A DNA stretch of 8,963 bases from Pseudomonadota bacterium (GCA_018897875.1 JAHIKF010000286.1:1-8963); one strand, 5' to 3'. Counted from the stretch's first letter, positions 1-6,395 are shown. Notes: generated by a model from the letters alone, not told the origin. A program made the numbers and translations.

Positions 1-70
1 CTGACAAGCTTTTTCGGTCCTAAACCTTTTTTGAAATGCCAGGAGACTCAAGTTTTCTTGTTGCACAATA

Positions 71-124
71 ATTGCTCCATTTAGCTAATTAATTTAGTTA
101 ATTATAGCTTATTTTCGGAGCAAT
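71..124. repeat. AT-rich imperfect inverted repeat
   Basis: The outer arms ATTGCTCC (71-78) and GGAGCAAT (117-124) are perfect complements. Inside them AGCTAATTAA and TTAATTATAGCT also pair imperfectly, so most of the 54 bases can fold into one long hairpin. It lies just beyond the 3' end of the toxin remnant and is far more AT-rich than the coding DNA. No uridine run follows it on either strand, so a classical intrinsic terminator is not well supported. A small mobile-element remnant is equally possible. Confidence 0.55.
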
Positions 125-159
125 GGCAATAAGCGTTTTACTCATTTAGTGTGATCTCA

Positions 160-414
160 TTAACGGTAAATATCGCGCCTGTGGCCGATGTGAAGAACTA
201 ATATCGTTTCTCTCTTATCGTCAATTTCATAAATAATCCTAAAATCGCCAGCCCTAACGCGCCAGCCGGCACGAGCAGTCAGTTTTTGACACCCCATCGG
301 TCTTGGATTATGGGCCAGGGCACGTATCGCCTCCCTGACCTGCTCATAAGCACCGGGCGGCAATTAGGATAATTCTTTCTGAGCCCGCCGCTGAATCGAG
401 ATGGCATAATTCAT
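160..414 (-). pseudogene. RelE/ParE-type mRNA interferase toxin, broken by a stop at codon 17
   Basis: Read from the ATG at 414-412, the frame gives MNYAISIQRRAQKELS, then a TAA stop (366-364), then LPPGAYEQVREAIRAL onward to HRRDIYR and a TAA at 162-160. Including the internal stop it spans 84 codons before the final stop, the usual size of a RelE toxin. The second half carries the family's typical blocks GWRVRAGDFRIIYEID and the basic C-terminal HRRDIYR. Intact relatives normally have a lysine-type residue where the TAA sits, so one AAA-to-TAA change would explain the break. The ATG overlaps the stop of the upstream antitoxin gene by four bases (ATGA), the normal coupled layout for such pairs, which supports 414 as the original start. 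A TTG directly after the internal stop could restart translation, but it has no ribosome binding site and would lose the first strand and half of the first helix. In the family the toxin cuts mRNA on the ribosome; this one is probably inactive. Confidence 0.8.
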
Positions 415-614
415 GGACGATTTTGCTCAATCTCGGCGACCGCCTGCTCAAACGGAATCGCTTCGTCCCCCAAGGCCATGGCGGCATCATAGGCGCGGAT
501 GGATTCCAGTTCTTCCAGTTCCTCCAAGAGCTTGCGATAATCGGCAATATCCAGAACCACGCCGATAGGGTTCCCCTGCGCATCTACAACATAATTTTCT
601 TTGAATTTGCCCAT
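411..614 (-). CDS. RelB/Phd-like antitoxin of the RelE-type pair
   Basis: This is a 67-residue acidic protein. The N-terminal half (MGKFKENYVVDAQGNPIGVV) looks like the short beta-rich dimer and DNA-binding part of Phd/RelB-type antitoxins. It is followed by a glutamate-rich helix (LLEELEELESIRAYD, about residues 29-43) and a C-terminal helix, which in the family wraps around and blocks the toxin. The start at 614 was chosen because TGGAGG stands six bases before that ATG; an upstream in-frame ATG at 635 has no such site. The stop overlaps the toxin ATG by four bases. Such antitoxins usually repress their own promoter, but I could not identify an operator. The gene looks intact although its toxin partner is interrupted, so it may persist as an orphan antitoxin. 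The exact family (RelB, Phd/YefM or related) is uncertain from sequence reading alone. Confidence 0.8.
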   Translation of the reverse strand: MGKFKENYVVDAQGNPIGVVLDIADYRKLLEELEELESIRAYDAAMALGDEAIPFEQAVAEIEQNRP

Positions 615-643
615 TGCTACCTCCAAGATGCCCATAGGAAAAG

Positions 644-693
644 CAGGGCAGGCATTCCCCGCCTTTTTTATGGTGCGCAGTGCGCACCCTACA
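644..693. repeat. Paired palindromic repeat (degenerate plus intact unit)
   Basis: Two units of the same dispersed palindrome face each other. The left one is degenerate (GCAGGGCAGGCATTCCCCGCC, 644-664). The right one is intact (GGTGCGCAGTGCGCACC, 672-688) and carries the tail CTACA. The arrangement matches the better preserved pair at 5253-5313. It lies 30 to 80 bases upstream of the antitoxin start. A partial unit of another repeat (ACTTGGGAAC) follows at 697-706. Confidence 0.6.
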
Positions 694-739
694 ATACTTG
701 GGAACCAGGGAAAAAGGCGTTCTTTTCAAGCTTAATCAT

Positions 740-760
740 GGTGCGCGTTGCGCACCCTAC
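740..760. repeat. Single palindromic repeat unit with CTAC tail
   Basis: GGTGCGC and GCGCACC form 7-bp arms around GTT, followed by CTAC. It stands three bases beyond the stop codon of the alaS fragment, just as the unit at 1356 stands beyond the stop of intact alaS. The copy therefore seems to belong to the duplicated segment. Confidence 0.65.
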
Positions 761-763
761 ATT

Positions 764-865
764 TTATCCCTTCGCCTTTTTAGCGACCACCTTGTAGACC
801 TGCTCTAAGGCGGCGGCGAGTTTGTACTTATCCGGGCCGCCGGCCTGGGCCAGGTCGGTAGGCGA
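764..865 (-). pseudogene. Diverged partial copy of the 3' end of alaS
   Basis: Read on the minus strand this segment encodes DLAQAGGPDKYKLAAALEQV and then YKVVAKKAKG and a TAA stop (766-764). The C-terminus of the intact AlaRS next door reads DMAQAGGPDKDKLPAALEQV, YDVVAQKAKG, stop. By hand alignment 81 of 95 bases (766-860 against 1392-1486) and 25 of 30 residues agree, with no gap. Reading frame and stop position are preserved. Homology ends within a few bases of the hicA stop codon, and no start codon is present, so it is not a gene by itself. The level and kind of change (K for Q, A for P, Y for D) resemble the difference between alaS genes of related species more than a fresh duplication. 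It may be a displaced alaS end left by insertion of the hicBA cassette. Confidence 0.8.
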
Positions 866-866
866 A

Positions 867-1082
867 TTAAAGCAGTTTTAAAAGGTCCTCCTTTGACAAG
901 CCACATTGCTTCAAAATAGCCAGGAGCGTCCCACGGGAAAGCTCATCGTGGAGCGGCACCACGGTTCGGTAAGGGCCGTTCTCCAAGCTTATATGGATGC
1001 CTCTTTGGCGGACGAAGCGAAACCCGGCTTTCTTCAGGGCCTTAATCAAATCATCGCCGGATAAACCTGGGATTTTAGCCAC
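867..1082 (-). CDS. hicA: HicA-type mRNA interferase toxin
   Basis: This 71-residue protein matches the HicA family along its whole length. It has an N-terminal KIPGLSGDDLIKALKKAGF helix region, then VRQRGIHISLENG with the conserved histidine (residue 30) that serves as catalytic residue in the double-stranded-RNA-binding-like fold, then RTVVPLHDELSRGTLLAIL and a final helix. HicA toxins cleave mRNA and are held inactive by HicB. I take the GTG at 1082-1080 as start, because the extra residues upstream (MRWPW) come from the overlapping hicB frame and family members begin at about MAKIP. It overlaps the end of hicB by eight bases, implying coupled translation. The frame is intact, and its TAA stop touches the boundary of the alaS fragment. 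Isoleucine replaces the more usual serine before the catalytic histidine. Confidence 0.88.
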   Translation of the reverse strand: MAKIPGLSGDDLIKALKKAGFRFVRQRGIHISLENGPYRTVVPLHDELSRGTLLAILKQCGLSKEDLLKLL

Positions 1083-1296
1083 CCACGGCCACCTCAAAGG
1101 GATACAACATCATTTCCCCGGTGCTTTCGGGGAGGTCTTCCTCTCCGAAGCTTTCCAGGTAAAGTTCGACGGCTTCCTTGAGATTGGCCTGGGCTGCTTC
1201 AATCGTTTTTCCCTGGCTTACTACCCCCAACTCTACGCAATGGGCCACATACCAGTTTTCTTCTCGGGTGATTACCGCAGTGAATTTTTTGGTCAT
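1075..1296 (-). CDS. hicB: HicB-type antitoxin
   Basis: This 73-residue protein is of the short HicB type. Its core FTAVITREENWYVAHCVELG followed by VVSQGKTIEAAQANLKEAVE and LYLESFGEE is the partial RNase H-like fold that binds and masks HicA. There is no C-terminal ribbon-helix-helix or helix-turn-helix extension, so autoregulation through DNA binding, known from longer HicB proteins, is not obvious here. The ATG at 1296 is preceded by AGGTG at a spacing of about five bases; the upstream in-frame ATG at 1371 would add a stretch encoded by repeat DNA and is rejected. The gene lies upstream of hicA, with an eight-base overlap. A strong palindrome stands 24 bases upstream of the start. Confidence 0.88.
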   Translation of the reverse strand: MTKKFTAVITREENWYVAHCVELGVVSQGKTIEAAQANLKEAVELYLESFGEEDLPESTGEMMLYPFEVAVGG

Positions 1297-1316
1297 AAGG
1301 CACCTGCTGTTTTCCC

Positions 1317-1345
1317 CTCGTTCCCAAGTTGAACTTGGGAACGGG
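1317..1345. repeat. GTTCCCAAG palindrome upstream of hicB
   Basis: GTTCCCAAGTT and AACTTGGGAAC form perfect 11-bp arms around a single G (1320-1342). Similar units occur at 5971-5996 and 6355-6383, so this is a dispersed repeat rather than a private hicB operator. Its position 24-46 bases upstream of the hicB start could still affect transcription or the mRNA leader. Confidence 0.75.
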
Positions 1346-1355
1346 CCTAAGGCAT

Positions 1356-1376
1356 GGTGCGCAGTGCGCACCCTAC
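1356..1376. repeat. Palindromic repeat unit beyond the alaS stop
   Basis: GGTGCGCA and TGCGCACC form 8-bp arms around one G, with a CTAC tail. It lies 13 bases downstream of the alaS stop on the minus strand. It could form a hairpin in the alaS mRNA 3' end, but no uridine tract follows, so terminator function is unproven. Confidence 0.7.
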
Positions 1377-1389
1377 GTTTTACTACAAT

Positions 1390-4032
1390 CTACCCCTTCG
1401 CCTTTTGGGCGACCACATCATACACCTGCTCTAAGGCCGCGGGGAGTTTGTCTTTATCCGGGCCGCCGGCCTGGGCCATGTCGGGGCGGCCGCCGCCGCT
1501 GCCGCCGACGGTGGGGGCGATGGCCTTGATGATTTCTCCGGCCGGGAAGCGCTTGGTCAGGTCCTTGGAAACCAGGGCGATGAGCATGACCTTTTCCGCC
1601 GCGTCGCTGCCCAGGACCACAATGCCGCTTTTCAGTTTATCTTGGAATTTCACCGCGTAGTCCCTGAGGCTCTTGGGGTCGGCGGCGTCCACCTTGAGGG
1701 CCAGGACGGCAACGCCGTCCACCTGGCGCGCCTGGCCCATGAGGTCTTTGGCCTGGGTCGAGGCCAGGCGGCCCTTGAGGGCCTCCAGGTCTTTCTCCAG
1801 CTTTTTCTGTTGGGCCAGCAGCTTTTCCAGGCGGGCCACCAGGTCTCCCCGGCTGCCTTTCACCAGGCTGGCGGCCTGGTCCAGTTCCCGGGCCTGTTCC
1901 TGGGTGATTTTGACGGCTTCAATGCCGCACACCGCCTCGATGCGCCGGATGCCCGCGGCGATGGAGGTCTCGGTGGTGATTTTGCACAGGCCCAGGTCCC
2001 CGGTGCGCTCCACGTGGGTGCCGCCGCAGAGCTCCTGGCTGACCTCGGGGACGGCCACCACCCGCACGGCCTCGCCGTATTTTTCCTCGAACAGGGCGGT
2101 GGCGCCGCTTGCCAGGGCCTGGTCCATGGTCATCTGGTCGGTGTGCACCGGCAGGTTGGCCGCCACGGCGTCGTTCAGGTCCAGTTCGATGGCCTCCAGT
2201 TCCCCGGGGCTGATGGCCTGATAGTGGGTGAAGTCGAAGCGCAGGCGGTCCGGGTCCACCAGTGAGCCGGATTGCTTGACGTGGTCGCCCAGGTGACGCC
2301 GCAGGACCGACTGGAGGAGGTGGGTGGCGGTGTGGTGAGCCATGATGCGCCGGCGGCGCGGCGCGTCCACGGCCAGATGCGCCGGGTCGTTGACCCGGAC
2401 CACGCCGGCCTCCACCTTCCCCTGGTGGACGATGAGGTCGTTGGGCAGCTTCTGGGTGGCGGTCACCAGGATGCGCCACCCGTCGCCGTTGATAACGCCC
2501 GTGTCCCCCACCTGGCCGCCGGACTCGCCGTAGAAGGGGGTGGCTTTGGTAACCACCTCCACCTCCTCGCCGGCCTCGGCCTGGGCGTTGTGGCCGGACT
2601 CGACAATGAGGGCCAGGATGTCGCTGTCGGCTTCCAGGGCGTCGTAGCCCAGGAATTGGGTGGCCGGCCACTCCGCCAGCTCCTGGTAGACCGCGGGGAT
2701 TTCCTCCCCGGGGCCGCCTTTCCAGGACTGCCGGGAGGCTTCCCGCTGCGCCCGCATGTGGGCTTCAAAGCCTTCCAGATCCAGCACCAGGCCCTCCTCC
2801 CGCAGGGTGTCCTGGACCAGGTCCAGGGGAAAGCCGTAGGTGTCGTAGAGCTTGAAGGCCACCTCCCCGGGCAGGATCTTCTGGCTGTGGGTCTTGAGGT
2901 AGTCCAGTTCTTCGCCCAACAGCCTCAGGCCGTGGTCCAGGGTGTCGGCGAACCGCTCTTCCTCGCCGGTCACCACCTGGGTCATGATGTGGTGCATCTG
3001 GCGGAGTTCGGGGTAAATGTCCTCCATTAACTCCACCACCCGGTCGCAGACCCGGGACAGGAACGGGGTGGGCAGGTTCAGGAGCCGCCCGAAGCGGATG
3101 GCCCGGCGCATGATGCGCCGGAGCACGTAGCCCCGGCCTTCGTTGGACGGCAGCACCCCGTCGGCGATCAAAAAGGCGGTGGCCCGGGAATGATCGGCGA
3201 TAACCCGGAAGGGCACGTTCAGCGTTTCGCTGGCGCCGTAGGCCTGCCCGCACAGGGATTCAATCCCGGCGATCACCGGCCTGAGCAGGTCGCAGTCGAA
3301 ATTGCTCTTGACCCCCTGGATGACGGCGCAGAGGCGCTCCAGGCCCATGCCGGTGTCGATGCTGGGTTTGGGCAAAGGGTTCAGGACGCCGTCAGCAGTG
3401 CGGTTGAACTGCATGAAGACGTTGTTCCAGATTTCGAGATACCGGTCGCATTCGCACTTGCCGATGCCGCAGTCCGGGCCGCAGGACATGGCCTCGCCCT
3501 GGTCGATGAGGATTTCGGAGCAGGGGCCGCAGGGCCCGGTGTCGCCCATGGCCCAAAAATTGTCTTTTTCGCCCAGGCCGATGATGCGGGAAGGCGGCAG
3601 CCCGGCGATTTTTTCCCAGAGGCGGGCCGCTTCTTCGTCTTCGTGGAACACGGTGGCCCACAATTTATCCGCCGGTAAGTTATAGTGCCGGGTCAGGAGG
3701 TCCCAGGCCATCTCGATGGCGCCTTCCTTGAAATAATCGCCGAAGGAGAAGTTCCCCAGCATCTCAAAGAAGGTGTGGTGCCGGGCGGTGAAGCCGACGT
3801 TTTCCAGGTCGTTGTGCTTGCCGCCGGCCCGGACGCACTTCTGGGAACTGGCGGCCCGGGTGTAGGGCCGGGGGTCTTCTCCCAGGAACACCTTTTTAAA
3901 CTGCACCATCCCGGCATTGGTGAACAGCAGGGTGGGGTCCCCGGCGGGCACCAGGGAGGAGCTGGCCACCCTGGTGTGGCCCTGGGATTCGAAAAAGCGC
4001 AAAAAGGTCTCCCGGATCTCGCGGCTGGTCAT
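1390..4032 (-). CDS. alaS: Alanine--tRNA ligase (AlaRS)
   Basis: This 880-residue protein has the standard length and full domain order of bacterial AlaRS. It joins alanine to tRNA(Ala) in the cytosol using ATP. The class II catalytic core begins with FFESQGHTRVASSSLVPAGD and contains RHHTFFEMLGNFSFGDYFK and motif 3 DTGMGLERL (226-234). The editing domain, which removes serine and glycine from mischarged tRNA, has the zinc-binding motifs HTATH (567-571) and CGGTH (669-673). A coiled linker with LEKLLAQQKKLEKDLEALK follows, then the C-Ala domain with the GGGRPDMAQAGG signature. The ATG at 4032 has AGGAG six bases upstream, lying across the end of recA. Only three bases separate the recA stop from this start, so the two are probably one transcription unit. 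In enterobacteria recX often sits between recA and alaS; it is absent here. No truncation or frameshift is seen. A diverged copy of the last 30 codons lies about 630 bases downstream. Confidence 0.98.
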   Translation of the reverse strand: MTSREIRETFLRFFESQGHTRVASSSLVPAGDPTLLFTNAGMVQFKKVFLGEDPRPYTRAASSQKCVRAGGKHNDLENVGFTARHHTFFEMLGNFSFGDYFKEGAIEMAWDLLTRHYNLPADKLWATVFHEDEEAARLWEKIAGLPPSRIIGLGEKDNFWAMGDTGPCGPCSEILIDQGEAMSCGPDCGIGKCECDRYLEIWNNVFMQFNRTADGVLNPLPKPSIDTGMGLERLCAVIQGVKSNFDCDLLRPVIAGIESLCGQAYGASETLNVPFRVIADHSRATAFLIADGVLPSNEGRGYVLRRIMRRAIRFGRLLNLPTPFLSRVCDRVVELMEDIYPELRQMHHIMTQVVTGEEERFADTLDHGLRLLGEELDYLKTHSQKILPGEVAFKLYDTYGFPLDLVQDTLREEGLVLDLEGFEAHMRAQREASRQSWKGGPGEEIPAVYQELAEWPATQFLGYDALEADSDILALIVESGHNAQAEAGEEVEVVTKATPFYGESGGQVGDTGVINGDGWRILVTATQKLPNDLIVHQGKVEAGVVRVNDPAHLAVDAPRRRRIMAHHTATHLLQSVLRRHLGDHVKQSGSLVDPDRLRFDFTHYQAISPGELEAIELDLNDAVAANLPVHTDQMTMDQALASGATALFEEKYGEAVRVVAVPEVSQELCGGTHVERTGDLGLCKITTETSIAAGIRRIEAVCGIEAVKITQEQARELDQAASLVKGSRGDLVARLEKLLAQQKKLEKDLEALKGRLASTQAKDLMGQARQVDGVAVLALKVDAADPKSLRDYAVKFQDKLKSGIVVLGSDAAEKVMLIALVSKDLTKRFPAGEIIKAIAPTVGGSGGGRPDMAQAGGPDKDKLPAALEQVYDVVAQKAKG

Positions 4033-4035
4033 GTT

Positions 4036-5073
<1,038 letters not shown>

Positions 5074-5115
5074 ATTTTTTTCCTTTTTCATTAAGGTATT
5101 ATTGAAATTGGAAGC

Positions 5116-5133
5116 CGCAGGCTTTAGCCTGCG
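5116..5133. repeat. Small hairpin in the recA leader
   Basis: CGCAGGCT and AGCCTGCG form perfect 8-bp arms around TT, 43 bases upstream of the recA start. The sequence resembles a widely scattered repeat type rather than a dedicated regulator. If transcription starts upstream of it, it would fold in the 5' leader of the recA mRNA. Confidence 0.5.
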
Positions 5134-5145
5134 CCACTTGGTTCT

Positions 5146-5253
5146 TTAGACAATTCCCACAAGAATGTCATCCAATTCATAGCCGATAGCACCTGTAAAT
5201 GGGTAATTTGCCAATCCGAAACCAACCTTTTCCTTACCGGATTGTCCAGCAAT
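5146..5253 (-). other. Possible remnant of a protein-coding 3' end
   Basis: One minus-strand frame stays open for 35 codons and ends in TAA at 5148-5146, reading AGQSGKEKVGFGLANYPFTG followed by AIGYELDDILVGIV. The composition is protein-like, with alternating hydrophobic and glycine residues, but there is no start codon, and upstream the frame runs into a palindromic repeat. It could be the tail of a gene destroyed by repeat insertion, or chance. I do not recognise a family. Confidence 0.2.
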
Positions 5254-5313
5254 GTAGGGCGGGCATTGCCCGCCATACTCGCTGATTAACGGTGGGCAGT
5301 GCCCACCCTACAT
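5253..5313. repeat. Paired palindromic element with 13-bp terminal inverted repeats
   Basis: Two palindromes face each other. GGCGGGCA/TGCCCGCC (5258-5274) and GGTGGGCA/TGCCCACC (5291-5307) are enclosed by TGTAGGGCGGGCA on the left and TGCCCACCCTACA on the right, which are inverted copies agreeing at 12 of 13 bases. The 61-bp unit has the layout of a REP pair or very small non-autonomous element. No flanking target duplication is evident. Confidence 0.75.
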
Positions 5314-5342
5314 TTTAGCAGCCCTCGCAGATATTTGTCATT

Positions 5343-5360
5343 GCTGACCGCTGACAGCTC
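5343..5360. repeat. Heptad repeat tract at the 3' end of thpR
   Basis: GCTGACC, GCTGACA, GCTC is a run of 7-bp repeats ending three bases before the thpR stop codon complement. Related tracts lie at the 5' end of thpR and at both ends of cinA. Confidence 0.65.
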
Positions 5361-5363
5361 TCC

Positions 5364-5924
5364 TTATCCCAACGGAATGACTTTTAGCGGCGTATATTTC
5401 GACCCCTGGGGCGACAGCACGCTCTGAAACAGGATCAACTCCTTGACGGTGAACGGCGGCCAATCCACCGGCGGCAGCTGAACCAGCAGCCGGGCCAGGC
5501 GCTCCCGGTTGGCCGGGGATTTCACCCGGCCCAGGGTGAGGTGCGGGTTGAAGGCCCGGCCTTCCGGCGGATAGCCCAGGGTGGCAAACGCCTTTTCCAG
5601 CCGGTAGAAGAGCTGCGTCAAGGGGACCATGTCGCCTCCCAGCCCCAGCCACACCACCCGGGGGGCCTGGGGGGACGGGAAGGCCCCGGCGCTGGTGGCC
5701 TGAAGCTGCAAAGGGGCGGTTTCGGCCGCGGCTTCCCGGGCCGCCTGGGCCAGAGGACCGATCTCGTCCTCCGGGACGTTGCCGAAGAATTTCAACGTCA
5801 GGTGAATGTTGCCCGCCGGCACCCAGCGCACGTCGGCGCGGCTCCGTTTCAGCTCCCCCTGGACCTGGGCCAGGCCATCGCGGAGGGCCTCGGGCAGTTC
5901 AATGGCCAGAAAGGCGCGGATCAT
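5364..5924 (-). CDS. thpR: RNA 2',3'-cyclic phosphodiesterase (2'-5' RNA ligase family)
   Basis: This 186-residue protein belongs to the two-histidine (2H) phosphoesterase superfamily. Both active-site motifs are present: HLTL at 41-44 (in GNIHLTLKFFG) and HLTL at 128-131 (in FNPHLTLGRV). Family members open 2',3'-cyclic phosphates on RNA ends to 2'-phosphates and can join 2'-5' linked RNA; their cellular purpose is unclear. The N-terminus IRAFLAIELPEALRD is typical, which favours the ATG at 5924 over an upstream in-frame TTG at 5936. No Shine-Dalgarno sequence precedes this ATG; instead there is an A-run and a heptad repeat tract. A -10-like GATAAT lies at 5968-5963 on the minus strand without a good -35. 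The gene sits between cinA and recA, a conserved neighbourhood, but repeats on both sides probably make it a separate unit. Confidence 0.92.
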   Translation of the reverse strand: MIRAFLAIELPEALRDGLAQVQGELKRSRADVRWVPAGNIHLTLKFFGNVPEDEIGPLAQAAREAAAETAPLQLQATSAGAFPSPQAPRVVWLGLGGDMVPLTQLFYRLEKAFATLGYPPEGRAFNPHLTLGRVKSPANRERLARLLVQLPPVDWPPFTVKELILFQSVLSPQGSKYTPLKVIPLG

Positions 5925-5931
5925 TTTTTTT

Positions 5932-5959
5932 AGCAATTAGCTGTTAGCTGTTAGTTTAG
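5932..5959. repeat. Heptad repeat tract at the 5' end of thpR
   Basis: TTAGCTG, TTAGCTG, TTAG is a run of 7-bp repeats starting eight bases upstream of the thpR ATG. Read on the minus strand it becomes CTAACAGCTAACAGCTAA, similar to the GCTGAC heptads at the other end, so the two tracts around thpR are in inverted orientation. Confidence 0.6.
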
Positions 5960-5970
5960 AACATTATCGT

Positions 5971-5996
5971 CTCGTTCCCAAGCTGTGCTTGGGAAC
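5971..5996. repeat. GTTCCCAAG palindrome
   Basis: GTTCCCAAGC and GCTTGGGAAC are perfect 10-bp arms around TGT (5974-5996), preceded by CTC. It is the same family as the unit upstream of hicB and the one at 6355-6383. Confidence 0.75.
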
Positions 5997-6016
5997 ACCT
6001 ACCAGCCAAGATTAGC

Positions 6017-6245
6017 ACAGTGATTTATAAATACGATAACGAATTTCTTACTGCATGAAGATCACTTCCCCCTCACCCTGACCCTCACCCCCATTGGGGG
6101 AGAGGGGAAAAGCTGGGGCCGATTTGATGCTCTACCATCATAAAAAACCCGGCGACCTGACCTACCCCTTCTCCCCCCGCTTCGGGGGGAGAGGGTCGGG
6201 GTGAGGGGGGCGATATATGGCATTAGCGTATTTATGAAATCCTGT
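6017..6245. mobile_element. MITE-like nested inverted repeat, no coding capacity
   Basis: The outer ends ACAGTGATTTATAAATACG (6017-6035) and CGTATTTATGAAATCCTGT (6227-6245) are inverted copies with small indels. Inside them 6068-6086 and 6191-6209 (CCCCCTCACCCTGACCCTC and its complement) pair at 18 of 19 positions. Each half also has its own hairpin: CCCCC ATT GGGGG near 6089-6100, and 9-bp arms TCTCCCCCC / GGGGGGAGA at 6170-6192. No open reading frame of note lies within the 229 bases. The structure suits a miniature inverted-repeat element moved by an enzyme encoded elsewhere. I found no convincing target-site duplication, so mobility is inferred. The strong inner hairpins may also slow transcription from cinA into thpR. 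Confidence 0.6.
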
Positions 6246-6259
6246 ACGTAGTCATTAAC

Positions 6260-6278
6260 GGTGCGTAAGACGCACCCT
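6260..6278. repeat. Palindromic repeat unit, variant arms
   Basis: GGTGCGT and ACGCACC pair perfectly around AAG, followed by CT. The preceding ATTAAC matches the context of the unit at 5291. The arms differ from other units but remain complementary. Confidence 0.6.
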
Positions 6279-6354
6279 TGGAAAAATTCTCGCCCGGCTC
6301 ACCCGCGGTGCCGGGGAACCCCTCAACCAGCCCTGATTAGCCTGGCACTCCGGG

Positions 6355-6383
6355 TCGTTCCCCAGTGCAACTTGGGAACGAGG
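6355..6383. repeat. GTTCCCAAG palindrome, slightly degenerate
   Basis: TCGTTCCCCAGT and AACTTGGGAACGA pair with one mismatch around GC. It is the third copy of this family in the window, 38 bases beyond the cinA stop. Confidence 0.65.
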
Positions 6384-6395
6384 TGAATAGGTTTC

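Noticed and set aside
423..797. Plus-strand open frame of 124 codons across the antitoxin region
   Set aside because: It reads antisense through the antitoxin and through two palindromic repeats; no ribosome binding site or family pattern.
867..1371. tRNA gene as integration target near hicBA
   Set aside because: No cloverleaf-like sequence was seen; the only gene end duplicated is that of alaS.
1356..1376. Rho-independent terminator for alaS
   Set aside because: The hairpin is strong but no T-run follows on the minus strand, and the same palindrome recurs elsewhere as a dispersed repeat.
644..1376. CRISPR-like array from the repeated palindromes
   Set aside because: Spacing is irregular (about 50 to 600 bases), units are short and self-complementary, and genes lie between them.
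1642..3030. Plus-strand open frames opposite alaS
   Set aside because: They mirror the AlaRS codon pattern; every conserved AlaRS motif lies on the minus strand, so these are not genes.
5092..5363. LexA-binding site before recA
   Set aside because: No known box type could be matched on either strand by eye.
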